From Tardiphaga sp. (lineage in GTDB: Bacteria; Pseudomonadota; Alphaproteobacteria; Rhizobiales; Xanthobacteraceae): a stretch of DNA of 64,000 nt. Both the position numbers and the translations under genes were made by a program. The notes beneath the pieces were generated by a model. It was not told where the DNA came from. It was given only the letters and a program-made list of their open reading frames with translations, and ran no database searches. The stretch spans positions 1 to 64,000 of the forward strand of contig NZ_JAQGJT010000046.1 in the NCBI RefSeq assembly GCF_028290495.1, read 5' to 3'. Every line of letters starts with the position of its first letter. Positions within the stretch are counted from its first letter, which is position 1. This document shows, in pieces, positions 26,327-35,221 of this stretch.

Positions 26327-27834
26327 GCGAGCCCGCCTTCATCGCGAGAGAATTGATCCCGCAGCGCGCTGCGCCCGACAGGACCACGGGGCTGCCCGGC
26401 TTTGTCCGTACGCGGTTGTTGAATTCACCGACCAACGTGTTGCTGACCTTGGTCTGCATCCTGCTGCTGTGGTTCAGCATCGTCCCCACCGTCAAATTCC
26501 TGCTGATCGACGCGGTGTGGCACGGTCGCGACCGCAATGCCTGCCTCGCCGAAAATGCCGGCGGCGTCGTAGGCGCGTGCTGGCCGTTCGTGCGGGCCAA
26601 GCTCACGCAATTCATCTACGGCTTCTATCCGCAGCCGGAACGCTGGCGCGTCAACCTGACCTTTTTATTGGGCGGGCTGCTGCTGCTGCCGCTGCTGATC
26701 CCCAAACTGCCGGCCAAGAGCCTCAGCGCCGGACTGTTCTTCATCGCCTTTCCGATCGTCGCGTTCCTCCTGCTTTATGGCGGCGGGATCCGCGGTTTTG
26801 GCGTCGCGTGGGGCGAGGCCGCGCTGTCCGTCCTCGCCAAGGGCCTGGTCGATAGCGGCTACAAACTCGCCGAGGTGACGACGCTGCCGCTGTTGTCGTC
26901 AATCGCCTATGGGCTGGGGACGCTGATCGCATGGATAGGTTACGCGCTGGCGATTGTGCTTTGGCCGCTGACGCTGCTGAAGAAATACACTCAGGCGTCG
27001 GGTCAGCCGGTATGGGCCGACTTCTTCGCCACCGCGCTGATCGTCTCGGCGATCCTGTTCGGCCTCACCGGCGGCTTTCGCAACGGTTGGCGCGCGTTGA
27101 TCGCCAGCCTCACCACCTTCGCCGGCATGGCGATGGTGATTGCGATCCTGCGCCTCGACCGCGGTGGTCTGCCGATCGTCGATACACGGTTGTGGGGCGG
27201 CTTGCTGGTGACGCTCGTTGTCGCGGTCACCGGCATCGTCAGTTCGATGCCGGTCGGTATCGCGCTGGCGCTCGGACGGCGCTCGACGATTCCGCTTATC
27301 CGGGTGTTCTGTGTCGCCTTCATCGAATTCTGGCGCGGCGTGCCGCTGATCACGGTGTTGTTCTTTGCGACCTACATGCTGCCGCTATTCCTGCCGGGCA
27401 GTTTCACCGTCGATGGTCTGGTCCGTGTGCTGATCGGCATCGCGCTGTTTGCCGGCGCCTATAACGCCGAAGTCATCCGCGGCGGACTGGCCGCGATCCC
27501 GCGCGGGCAGGTGGAAGCCGCCAGCGCGCTTGGCCTGCCGTATTGGAAGACCACCGGCCTTGTGGTGATGCCGCAGGCGTTGCGCCATGTCATCCCCGGT
27601 CTCGTCAACAGCTTCATCGGGCTCTTGAAAGACACGTCGCTGGTGTCGATCGTGGCGCTGTTCGACCTGCTCGGACAGCTGCGCGCATCATTCGCCGATC
27701 CCGTCTGGTCGACGCCGACCACTTTGTTCACCGGCTTTGCCTTCACCGGCATCATCTACTTCGTGCTGTGCTTCGGCATGTCGCGCTATTCCCTGTTCGT
27801 CGAGCACCGGCTCAATGCTCACCGGCGTAGTTGA
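26323..27834 (+). CDS. aapM: General L-amino acid ABC transporter permease, enlarged
   Basis: A 503-residue permease with the standard AapM C-terminal core: FIEFWRGVPLITVLFFATYMLPLFLP (landmarks WRGVPLITVL and MLPLFLP), the EAA loop EAASALGLPYWKTTGLVVMPQ, and CFGMSRYSLFVE at the end. Residues about 150-285 hold an extra block with two or three hydrophobic helices (for example LSSIAYGLGTLIAWIGYALA) placed just before LPIVDTRLWGGLLVT. As I recall, typical AapM proteins are near 385 residues and lack this block. It may be lineage-specific. Function in the transporter is otherwise clear from context. Confidence 0.9.
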   Translation: MSEPAFIARELIPQRAAPDRTTGLPGFVRTRLLNSPTNVLLTLVCILLLWFSIVPTVKFLLIDAVWHGRDRNACLAENAGGVVGACWPFVRAKLTQFIYGFYPQPERWRVNLTFLLGGLLLLPLLIPKLPAKSLSAGLFFIAFPIVAFLLLYGGGIRGFGVAWGEAALSVLAKGLVDSGYKLAEVTTLPLLSSIAYGLGTLIAWIGYALAIVLWPLTLLKKYTQASGQPVWADFFATALIVSAILFGLTGGFRNGWRALIASLTTFAGMAMVIAILRLDRGGLPIVDTRLWGGLLVTLVVAVTGIVSSMPVGIALALGRRSTIPLIRVFCVAFIEFWRGVPLITVLFFATYMLPLFLPGSFTVDGLVRVLIGIALFAGAYNAEVIRGGLAAIPRGQVEAASALGLPYWKTTGLVVMPQALRHVIPGLVNSFIGLLKDTSLVSIVALFDLLGQLRASFADPVWSTPTTLFTGFAFTGIIYFVLCFGMSRYSLFVEHRLNAHRRS

Positions 27835-27840
27835 GATTTC

Positions 27841-28587
27841 ATGATCATGAATGCGAACCCGATCGTCAGCATTGCCGGCCTCAACAAGTGGTTCGGCGAT
27901 TTCCACGTGTTGCGCGACATCAATCTGGATGTCGGCCGCGGCGAGCGTATCGTGATCTGCGGTCCGTCCGGCTCCGGCAAGTCGACGCTGATCCGCTGCA
28001 TCAATGCGCTGGAGGAATTTCAGGAGGGCTCGATCAACGTTGACGGCATCGAACTCGGCCCCGACCTGCGCCGCGTCCACGACGTCCGCCGCGATGTCGG
28101 CATGGTGTTCCAGAGTTTCAATCTGTTCCCGCATCTCACCGTGCTGGAGAACTGCACGCTGGCACCGATCTGGGTGCGCAACATCCCGAAGAAGGACGCT
28201 GAGGAAGCGGCGATGAAGTATCTCGAACGGGTACGGATTCCGCAGCAGGCCGACAAGTATCCCGGTCAGCTTTCAGGCGGCCAGCAGCAGCGCGTGGCGA
28301 TCGCGCGCGCGCTGACGATGAGCCCGAAGGTGATGCTGTTCGACGAGCCGACCTCGTCGCTCGATCCGGAAATGGTCAAGGAAGTGCTCGACACGATGGT
28401 CGACCTGGCCGAGGAAGGCATGACCATGCTGGTGGTGACGCACGAAATGGGATTTGCCAAGCAGGTGGCCAACCGCGTCGTGTTCATGGATGACGGACAG
28501 ATCATCGAGATGAACACGCCGGATGAATTTTTCGCGCATCCCAAGCACGAACGGACGAAATTGTTTCTCGGGCAGATTTTGCGCTGA
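27841..28587 (+). CDS. aapP: General L-amino acid ABC transporter ATPase
   Basis: A 248-residue ABC ATPase. Walker A is GPSGSGKST, the Q-loop lies in [12 protein letters not shown], the signature is [15 protein letters not shown], Walker B is [14 protein letters not shown], and the switch His is in VVTHEMGF. All catalytic residues are present. It powers amino acid import through AapQM. It starts 6 bases after aapM; ATG at 27841 or 27847 are both possible. A palindromic repeat follows and may act as the operon terminator. Confidence 0.95.
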   Translation: MIMNANPIVSIAGLNKWFGDFHVLRDINLDVGRGERIVICGPSGSGKSTLIRCINALEEFQEGSINVDGIELGPDLRRVHDVRRDVGMVFQSFNLFPHLTVLENCTLAPIWVRNIPKKDAEEAAMKYLERVRIPQQADKYPGQLSGGQQQRVAIARALTMSPKVMLFDEPTSSLDPEMVKEVLDTMVDLAEEGMTMLVVTHEMGFAKQVANRVVFMDDGQIIEMNTPDEFFAHPKHERTKLFLGQILR

Positions 28588-28602
28588 TGTTGCTGTTTCG
28601 CT

Positions 28603-28681
28603 CCGTCATGGCCGGGCTTGTCCCGGCCACCCACGATGTAGCGCGCGAACGTGGATGCCCGGGACAAGGCGGGGCATGACG
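28603..28681. repeat. Interspersed palindromic repeat, copy 2
   Basis: A 79-base element of the same family as 14817-14896: it opens CCGTCAT, contains GGGCTTGTCCCGG and GGGACAAGGC, and closes ATGACG. It sits between the convergent aapP and cysK genes, where it could fold into a long hairpin and terminate transcription from both sides. Confidence 0.75.
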
Positions 28682-28704
28682 AACGAGAGGCCTGCGCCTT
28701 CGAG

Positions 28705-29745
28705 CTACACTTTCTCGAACGGCAACGAGATGTGGCTCTTGCGCTCCAGCCATTCCGGTACCGGTAGGTTCTTGCTGCGCATGAAGTCCGGGTTGAACAG
28801 TTTCGACTGATAGCGGTGACCGGAATCGCACAGGATGGTGACGATGGTCTTGCCCGGCCCCAACTGCCGGGCGAGCCGGATGGCGCCGGCGATGTTGACG
28901 CCGCTGGAGCCGCCGAGACACAGGCCTTCATGCTGCAGCAGGTCGTAGATCAGCGGCACGAATTCCTCGTCCGGAATTACATAGGCCTCGTCTACCCGCG
29001 CTTGTTCTGTGATGGCCGTAACGCGGCCGAGCCCGATGCCTTCGGAGATCGATCCGCCGGGCGTCGCCTTGGCTTCGCCGTACTTGAACAATTCGTACAT
29101 CCCGGCGCCGCGCGGATCGGCGCAGCCGATCACGATCGCCTCGTTTTGTTCTTTCAGATAGGCGCTGATGCCGGCCAGCGTGCCGCCAGACCCGACCGAG
29201 CAGATGAAGCCGTCGATCTTGCCGTCGGTCTGCTGCCAGATTTCCGGACCGGTCGACTCGTAATGCGCCTTGGCGTTGTCGAGGTTGTTCCATTGATCGG
29301 CGAACAGCACGCCGTTCGGCTCGCTGAGGCGCAACTGCTCGACCAGTCTCTTGGCGACGTGCTGGTAGTTGTTGGGATCGGAGTAGGGCAGCGCCGGTAC
29401 TTCGATGAGCTCAGCGCCGCACAGCCGCAGCACGTCCTTTTTTTCCTGGCTCTGGGTTTCCGGAATGAGGATCAAGGTGCGATAGCCGCGTGCGCTGGCC
29501 ACCAACGCAAGACCGATGCCGGTGTTGCCGGCGGTCGCCTCGACCACCAATCCGCCGGGCTTCAGCTCACCGCGCTTCTCGGCTTCAAGGATCATCCATT
29601 TGCCCGCGCGGTCCTTGACCGAGCCGCCCGGATTCATGAACTCGGCCTTGCCAAGGATATTGCAGCCGGTCAGTTCAGATGCGCGCTTCAGTCTGAGCAG
29701 GGGCGTATGGCCGATCGCTTCGACCACGTCTTGGTTGATGTTCAT
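28705..29745 (-). CDS. cysK: Cysteine synthase A (O-acetylserine sulfhydrylase)
   Basis: A 346-residue fold-type II PLP enzyme. It has IGHTPLLRLKR at the start, NPGGSVKDRAG with the PLP lysine, EATAGNTGIGLAL for substrate-carboxylate binding, and SVGSGGTLAGIS as the phosphate-binding loop. It makes cysteine from O-acetylserine and sulfide. The C-terminus (DSGHRYQSKLFN) is of the longer CysK/CBS-like type. It is convergent with aapP and probably monocistronic. Confidence 0.92.
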   Translation of the reverse strand: MNINQDVVEAIGHTPLLRLKRASELTGCNILGKAEFMNPGGSVKDRAGKWMILEAEKRGELKPGGLVVEATAGNTGIGLALVASARGYRTLILIPETQSQEKKDVLRLCGAELIEVPALPYSDPNNYQHVAKRLVEQLRLSEPNGVLFADQWNNLDNAKAHYESTGPEIWQQTDGKIDGFICSVGSGGTLAGISAYLKEQNEAIVIGCADPRGAGMYELFKYGEAKATPGGSISEGIGLGRVTAITEQARVDEAYVIPDEEFVPLIYDLLQHEGLCLGGSSGVNIAGAIRLARQLGPGKTIVTILCDSGHRYQSKLFNPDFMRSKNLPVPEWLERKSHISLPFEKV

Positions 29746-29852
29746 GATGCCGGAGTTCTTGCCATGTGAGCCAAACAGGCGGCGACCCTAGTGGAGGGGG
29801 CGGGGGCGCACAAGGGAGGGCAAAAGAACGCTGCCGGTCTGCTGTTTCATGG

Positions 29853-31097
29853 TTATTTCGCCTTCGCGAACACCACCTGGCGGACGTCGATATTCCCCGA
29901 CAGGAAGCCGGCCTCGCAATAGGCCAGATAGTATTCCCACAGCCGGCGGAACCGGTCGTCGAAGCCGAGCGGCGTCAGGTTCGGCCATGCCGCGCGGAAA
30001 TTGTCGCGCCATGTCGCCAGCGTCTTGGCGTAATCCAGCCCGAAGATGCGCTCGCGAACCACGGGCACACCGAATTTTTCGCCGAGCGATTTGAGGATTT
30101 CTGGCGACGGCAGCATGCCGCCCGGAAAGACGTAGCGCTGGATGAAATCGACCTCACGCCGATAGGCCTGGAAGAACTTGTCCTGGATGGTGATGGCCTG
30201 GATGCCGACCAACCCGCCCGGCAACAGCCGGTCGCGCAGTTGTGAAAAATATTGCGGCCAGAACTGCTCGCCGACGGCCTCGATCATCTCGATCGAGGCG
30301 ATGCGGTCATATTGGCCGCGTTCGTCGCGATAGTCCTGGAACTTGATTTCGACCCGGTCGCTGAGGCCGGCGTCCTGCATCCGCTTCTGCGCGAAATCGC
30401 GTTGCTCGCGGCTGATGGTCAGGCCGGTGACATGGACGCCGTAGTTCTTCGCAGCATATTCCGCAAAGCCGCCCCAGCCGCAGCCGATCTCCAGCACCCT
30501 GTGGCCCGGCTGCAGGTCGATGGCCTCGGCAAGGCGGCGGTACTTGTTGTTCTGCGCGGCGGTGAGGTCCTGCGTGCCGTCCTCATAGATCGCCGAGGAA
30601 TAGGTCATGCTGGGATCGAGCCACGCCGAATAGAACGCATTGCCGATGTCGTAGTGGGCGTAGATGTTCTTCTTGGCCTGACGCTTCGTGTTGCGGTTGA
30701 ACCAGTGGCGGACGATCTGCACGAAACGCATCACCGGATTGTCGCCGAGCATTGCCTGGATCAGGTCGTGATTGACGCAGAAAAGATACAGGAACTGGGT
30801 CAGATCCGGCGTGTCCCATTCGCCGTGCAGATAGGCCTCGGCAATGCCAATGTCGCCGCCGTTCAGCAAACGGGACGCAAAGCCGTAGTCGTAGATCGTC
30901 ATCTCAGCGGCCGGGCCGGGCTCGACACCGCCGAGCCGGACCTGGCGACGGTCTGGCAATGTCACATCAAGCGTGCCGCGACGCAGCTTCGAGCCGAAGC
31001 CGAGCGCCAGCCGCACGATGCGCGGCAGGTCAGACAGCTGGGAATCGACATTTTCCGGCGTGAGCAAGATCAGTTTGGACGCGACTACATCAGACAT
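29853..31097 (-). CDS. cfa: Cyclopropane-fatty-acyl-phospholipid synthase
   Basis: A 414-residue SAM-dependent methyltransferase. The N-terminal lipid-binding domain (to about 130) is followed by NIYAHYDIGNAFYSAWLDPSMTYSSA (landmarks HYDIGNAFY and MTYSSA) and the SAM motif VLEIGCGWGGFAEYAA; FIQRYVFPGGMLPS is the conserved late motif. It adds a methylene bridge to unsaturated acyl chains of membrane lipids. The ATG at 31097 is preferred; the 69-codon upstream extension looks non-coding. It is last in a same-strand module with DUF1365 and an FAD oxidoreductase, a grouping seen widely in proteobacteria. Confidence 0.93.
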   Translation of the reverse strand: MSDVVASKLILLTPENVDSQLSDLPRIVRLALGFGSKLRRGTLDVTLPDRRQVRLGGVEPGPAAEMTIYDYGFASRLLNGGDIGIAEAYLHGEWDTPDLTQFLYLFCVNHDLIQAMLGDNPVMRFVQIVRHWFNRNTKRQAKKNIYAHYDIGNAFYSAWLDPSMTYSSAIYEDGTQDLTAAQNNKYRRLAEAIDLQPGHRVLEIGCGWGGFAEYAAKNYGVHVTGLTISREQRDFAQKRMQDAGLSDRVEIKFQDYRDERGQYDRIASIEMIEAVGEQFWPQYFSQLRDRLLPGGLVGIQAITIQDKFFQAYRREVDFIQRYVFPGGMLPSPEILKSLGEKFGVPVVRERIFGLDYAKTLATWRDNFRAAWPNLTPLGFDDRFRRLWEYYLAYCEAGFLSGNIDVRQVVFAKAK

Positions 31098-31236
31098 GGC
31101 AGATCCATCGAATGGTGTGGCTCTGAATCCGAGTTGCACGTGGACTGAAGGGGATAGCCGCAGCCCTTGTCGAAGCAAAGTGCCGTTGTGCGACGCGGAA
31201 TCCGGTCCGCGCGCAACGAATGTCGCTCGAGTATAG

Positions 31237-32064
31237 TCACTGCTGAGCGGGCTCGCCAAGACGGTATTTTTGCGCCGGTGCCGGACGCGGAACAAGTCGT
31301 GCACCCTTGATCCACAGCCGCAGCGCTTCCCAGTGGATCGCAGCCATGATCTTGAGCGTCACCATCGGCAGCGCGCAGAACGACTTCAGCAGCGCCGCCG
31401 TGGTCAGCGCCCGGCGCTTGCCGTTAAAGGTCGCCGCAAGCAGCGGGCCTTCGGCATCGGTTTCCAGTATGCGCAGCTTGACGGTCTGTCCGGGAGGCGA
31501 CACCCGGAAATGATAGCGCATCTTCATCTCGATGAAGGGGGAGACGTAAAACAGCTTGTCCTGTGCCTGCCGGATGCCGGCGTCGCTGTGTTCGCCGGGC
31601 CGCACCGGCAGAACGTAAGCGTGGATATCGCCAAAGGTGTTGCGGACCTCGTAGATGGTCAAGGCGAGCGTGCCGTCTTTGGTGTGGCAGAAATACGCCG
31701 ACAGCGGATTGAAGGTGTAGCCGAGCAGGCGGGGGTAGCTCAGCAGCAGCACCCGGCCTCCGGCGAGGTCGATGCCGTGTTCGGCAGCGCAACGATGCGC
31801 ATAGGCCGATAGCGAAGTGCCGTCGCGCGGGCCGTGGTCGCTCTCGCGAAAACTGTACAACGCGGCGCGGTTGACGCCGAACAGCGGCGTCAGCCGGTTA
31901 GCTTCATCCAGCCGGTCGAGATCGAGCAGCAGGCTCATGACGCGGTAGTTGAAGCGATGGCCCATCGGCTTCAGCCGGGCATGCATGACGTCGCCAAAAT
32001 ACAGCGCTGCCGCGGCCGAACCGGCGTCGGTCTGCGCTTCCATTTTTGCGATGCGGTCGGGCAT
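31237..32064 (-). CDS. DUF1365 family protein
   Basis: A 275-residue protein of the DUF1365 family, recognised by LYFGDVMHARLKPMGHRFNYRV at the start (landmarks GDVMHAR and HRFNYRV), LLSYPRLLGYTFNPLSAYFC and KLFYVSPFIEM. The biochemical role is unestablished; the family is nearly always next to an FAD-dependent desaturase-like oxidoreductase and a Cfa-type methyltransferase, suggesting a step in unusual fatty-acid modification. It starts two bases after the stop of the oxidoreductase gene. ATG at 32064 gives the family length; upstream frame to 32280 is shadow. Confidence 0.88.
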   Translation of the reverse strand: MPDRIAKMEAQTDAGSAAAALYFGDVMHARLKPMGHRFNYRVMSLLLDLDRLDEANRLTPLFGVNRAALYSFRESDHGPRDGTSLSAYAHRCAAEHGIDLAGGRVLLLSYPRLLGYTFNPLSAYFCHTKDGTLALTIYEVRNTFGDIHAYVLPVRPGEHSDAGIRQAQDKLFYVSPFIEMKMRYHFRVSPPGQTVKLRILETDAEGPLLAATFNGKRRALTTAALLKSFCALPMVTLKIMAAIHWEALRLWIKGARLVPRPAPAQKYRLGEPAQQ

Positions 32065-32066
32065 GG

Positions 32067-33380
32067 CTACTCCGCGGCCTCGGCCAGTTCGGGCGGCGGC
32101 GCGCGCCACGGCACGGTCGCGCCCAGCGCCTCGGCCACGTCCAGACCGGATCGCAGGCCGTCTTCGTGAAAGCCGTAGCCGGTCCAGGCGCCGGCAAACC
32201 AGGTGTGGCGCTTGCCCTGGATCTCGCCGAGCCGTTTTTGCGCGGCGAAAGCCTTGGCATTGTATTGCGGATGTTCGCATATATTGCGGCCGAAGGTCAG
32301 CGCAGGGTCGGGCGCGAAGGGCGGGTTAAGGCTGACGAACAACGGCTTGTCGTCGCTGATGCCCTGCAACCGGTTCATCCAGTAGGTGACCGCGACATTG
32401 TTGAGCGTGGTGCCTTCGCGCTTCCAGCGCAGGAAATTCCACGACGCCCAGGCGTTCTTGCGCTTCGGCATCAGCCTGGCGTCGCGATGGAGGTAGACCA
32501 CGTTGGGCGAATAGCCGATGTCGCCGAGAATCGCAGTTTCCTCGGCGCTGGGATCAGACAACATCGCCAGCGCCTGATCGCTGTGCGACGCCACCACCAC
32601 GTGGTCGTAGGTCTCCGTACGACCATGGCTGTCGTGGATCACGACGCCATGCGCCGCGCGGTCGATCGCCGTCACTGCGCAGCCGAGCCGCACGTGATCG
32701 CCGAACGCCGCCATCAGTTTCTCGACGTAGCGCTTGCTGCCGCCGCGCACGGTGCGCCACACCGGACGGTCATATTGCAGCAGGCGGTGGTTGTTGAAGA
32801 AGGCGATGAAATTCTCTGCGGGAAAGTTGAGCATCTCGTCGGCGGGTGCGGACCAGATCGCGGCGCCCATCGGCGCGAGATAGTCGGTCAGCAAGCGCGG
32901 CGCGAATTTGCGCCAGGCGAAGTATTCGCCGAGCGTCTTGCCGTCCAGCAAGCCGGCATCCCGGTCTTTCACGCTCTGCTCGTTGAAGGTCAGGATGTCG
33001 CGCAGCATGCGCAGATAGGACGGCGAGAACAGGTTCTTCGGTTGCGCGAACAGGCCTCGTGCGGTGTCGCCCCAGGTGTCGCCGCCACCCTTCCACTCGA
33101 ATTTGCCGCCATCGGCGGTGACGGCAAAGCTCATGCAGCTTTCCACCGTCTCGACGTCGAGATGGGCGAACAGTTCGGTGAGGTCGGGATAATTCAGCTC
33201 GTTATAGACGATGAAGCCGATATCGACGGCGAGTGCGGTGCCATCATAATCGATCGTCATGGTGTGGCTGTGGCCGCCGGGGCGCAACTCGCGGTCGTAG
33301 ACCGTGACGGGATAGCGCTTCGACAATGCCCAGGCTGCGGCATTGCCGGCAATTCCCGTTCCGATAATAGCGACGCGCAT
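32067..33380 (-). CDS. FAD-dependent oxidoreductase (amine-oxidase-like)
   Basis: A 437-residue flavoprotein. The N-terminus MRVAIIGTGIAGNAAAWALS is the dinucleotide-binding fold, followed by VYDRELRPGGHSHT, the FAD contact typical of this group, and a late WFAGAWTGYGFHEDGLRSG that closes the FAD site. It belongs to the family paired with DUF1365 and Cfa, thought to act on membrane acyl chains. ATG at 33380 was chosen because the fold begins there. First gene of the three-gene reverse-strand unit. Confidence 0.88.
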   Translation of the reverse strand: MRVAIIGTGIAGNAAAWALSKRYPVTVYDRELRPGGHSHTMTIDYDGTALAVDIGFIVYNELNYPDLTELFAHLDVETVESCMSFAVTADGGKFEWKGGGDTWGDTARGLFAQPKNLFSPSYLRMLRDILTFNEQSVKDRDAGLLDGKTLGEYFAWRKFAPRLLTDYLAPMGAAIWSAPADEMLNFPAENFIAFFNNHRLLQYDRPVWRTVRGGSKRYVEKLMAAFGDHVRLGCAVTAIDRAAHGVVIHDSHGRTETYDHVVVASHSDQALAMLSDPSAEETAILGDIGYSPNVVYLHRDARLMPKRKNAWASWNFLRWKREGTTLNNVAVTYWMNRLQGISDDKPLFVSLNPPFAPDPALTFGRNICEHPQYNAKAFAAQKRLGEIQGKRHTWFAGAWTGYGFHEDGLRSGLDVAEALGATVPWRAPPPELAEAAE

Positions 33381-33778
33381 TCCGATCCCCTGTGCCCGAT
33401 GCAAGCGATCGAGTTACGTTGGTATCCCGTTGAGGTTTCAAGATTTTTGAGAGAACCGCGGGATCGGCGGCGGTCGGTCTGCCAGCAACAAACAGTCACA
33501 TGAAATCTTCGTAAGTCGGGCAGTTGTGCAGCCGCTCCAGAAACCATCAAAGTACCGTCGCATAAGGGGAATCGTGCAATTTGGACGTACGAAAATGGTG
33601 TTGGTGACGATGCCGCTTGCGGTAGCTGTGGCGGAAGAACACTGTCCGCGCACGAATCGTACCGCTACAATGGCGGCTCGTTCCTTGAATCAGCTCTACG
33701 GGTGACCGTGCCGCAGCCTGCCTCGTCCAACGTCCGACCTGATCGTGATTCGCCTGGTGCGACGCGCGAGGCACGCCG
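33381..33778. other. Divergent promoter region, no supported gene
   Basis: About 400 bases between the FAD oxidoreductase unit and the efflux operon. Several short reverse frames exist but all have non-coding composition and no ribosome sites. Promoters for both directions must lie here; no regulator gene for the efflux operon is adjacent. Confidence 0.5.
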
Positions 33779-35221
33779 ATGAGGCGTTCGCTATCGCCGA
33801 TCGTGCGGGCTTTCGCGGCGCTGGCGCTGGTCGCGACCTCGGCTGGCTGCATCCTCACAAAGGATCTGCCGGACCCCGCGCTCGACATTCCTCAGGGCTA
33901 CAAGGCGGCGCGGCTTTCCGATGCCAGCGCTGCGGTGCCGACGCTGGACTGGTGGCGCGGCTTTCGTTCGCGCGAGCTGACGCAGTTGATGGAGGAGGCG
34001 CAGACCGTCAACCTCGACATCGCCGCGGCGGTCTCCCGCATCCGGCAGGCCGACGCGCAGGCGCGCATCACCGGGGCGGCGCTGCTGCCGAGCCTGAGCA
34101 GTGGCGGGCAGGAGACCTATTCGCGCAATTCCGGATCGAGCTCCAATGGCCTGACCAATGGCGGCCGCGAGGTCGTGACCTATTCGGCGTCGCTCTCGGC
34201 CAGCTACGAACTGGATTTCTGGGGCAAGAATCGCGACGCTGCGCTGGCCACCGAAGAAACCGCCGATTCCAAACGCTTTGATCGCGACGTCGTCGCGCTG
34301 ACCACGCTGACAGCGGTAGCCAACGCTTATTTTCAGGTGGTCGCCTCGCAGGACCGCATCAAGACCGCCGAGCGCAACATCGCCAGCGCGCAGCGCATTT
34401 TGGTCGCGATCCAGTCGCGGCTCACTGCGGGTACCGGCACCGATCTCGATCTGGCGCAGCAGCAGAGCGTGCTGGCCAACCAGCGCGCCGCGGTGCCGCC
34501 GCTGCGGCAGACGCTGGCGCAGAACGCCAATGCGCTGGCCTTGCTGGTGGCCCGCCCGCCGGAGAGCGTTCGCATCATGGGCGGCTCGCTCAACAGTATC
34601 GCGTCGCCGCGGGTGACGCCGGGCCTGCCGTCGGAACTGCTGACCCAGCGACCGGATATCCGCCGGCAGGAGAGCCTGCTCGCCGCCGCTACCGCCAGTG
34701 TCGGCAGCGCCCGCGCGCAATTCTTCCCGAGCATCCAGCTTACCGGCTCGGGCGGCTACCAGAGTTCGGCGCTGGCGTCGCTGTTCCAGCCCAACGCGGC
34801 CTTTTTCAGTCTGGTCGGCGGGCTGACTCAGCCGATCTTCGATGGCGGCCGTATTCTTGGCAATTTCCAGCTGACCCAGGCGCAGCAGGACGAGATGCTG
34901 CAGACCTATCGCAAGACCGTGGTGTCGGCCTTCACCGACGTCGACAATGCGCTGGTCGCGATCAAGGAGACCACCGAGCGGCTGCGGCTGCAGCGCGAGG
35001 TGGTGACGGCATCAAGGCGCGCGTTCCAGCTCTCAGAGCAGCAATTGAGCGCCGGCACCGCGGATATCGTAACTGTGCTAAATACCCAGCTGACGCTGTT
35101 TGCGGCCGAGGACGCGCTGTCGCAGGCGCAACTGGCCCGGTTCCTGGCGATAGTCAGCCTGTACCAGGCGCTGGGCGGCGGTTGGGAACCGAAAATGGAG
35201 AGACCGGTCAATGCTCTTTAA
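33779..35221 (+). CDS. RND efflux outer-membrane lipoprotein (NodT/OprM type)
   Basis: A 480-residue outer-membrane channel subunit. The signal ends in a lipobox TSAGC (Cys near residue 24), so it is lipid-anchored. Two repeats of helical hairpins are recognised by WWRGFRSRELTQLM, SYELDFWGKNRDAALA, LPSELLTQRPDIRRQE and LTQPIFDGGRI, all standard in the NodT family. It forms the exit duct for the pump encoded downstream. Its end overlaps the adaptor gene start by 11 bases. Confidence 0.92.
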   Translation: MRRSLSPIVRAFAALALVATSAGCILTKDLPDPALDIPQGYKAARLSDASAAVPTLDWWRGFRSRELTQLMEEAQTVNLDIAAAVSRIRQADAQARITGAALLPSLSSGGQETYSRNSGSSSNGLTNGGREVVTYSASLSASYELDFWGKNRDAALATEETADSKRFDRDVVALTTLTAVANAYFQVVASQDRIKTAERNIASAQRILVAIQSRLTAGTGTDLDLAQQQSVLANQRAAVPPLRQTLAQNANALALLVARPPESVRIMGGSLNSIASPRVTPGLPSELLTQRPDIRRQESLLAAATASVGSARAQFFPSIQLTGSGGYQSSALASLFQPNAAFFSLVGGLTQPIFDGGRILGNFQLTQAQQDEMLQTYRKTVVSAFTDVDNALVAIKETTERLRLQREVVTASRRAFQLSEQQLSAGTADIVTVLNTQLTLFAAEDALSQAQLARFLAIVSLYQALGGGWEPKMERPVNAL

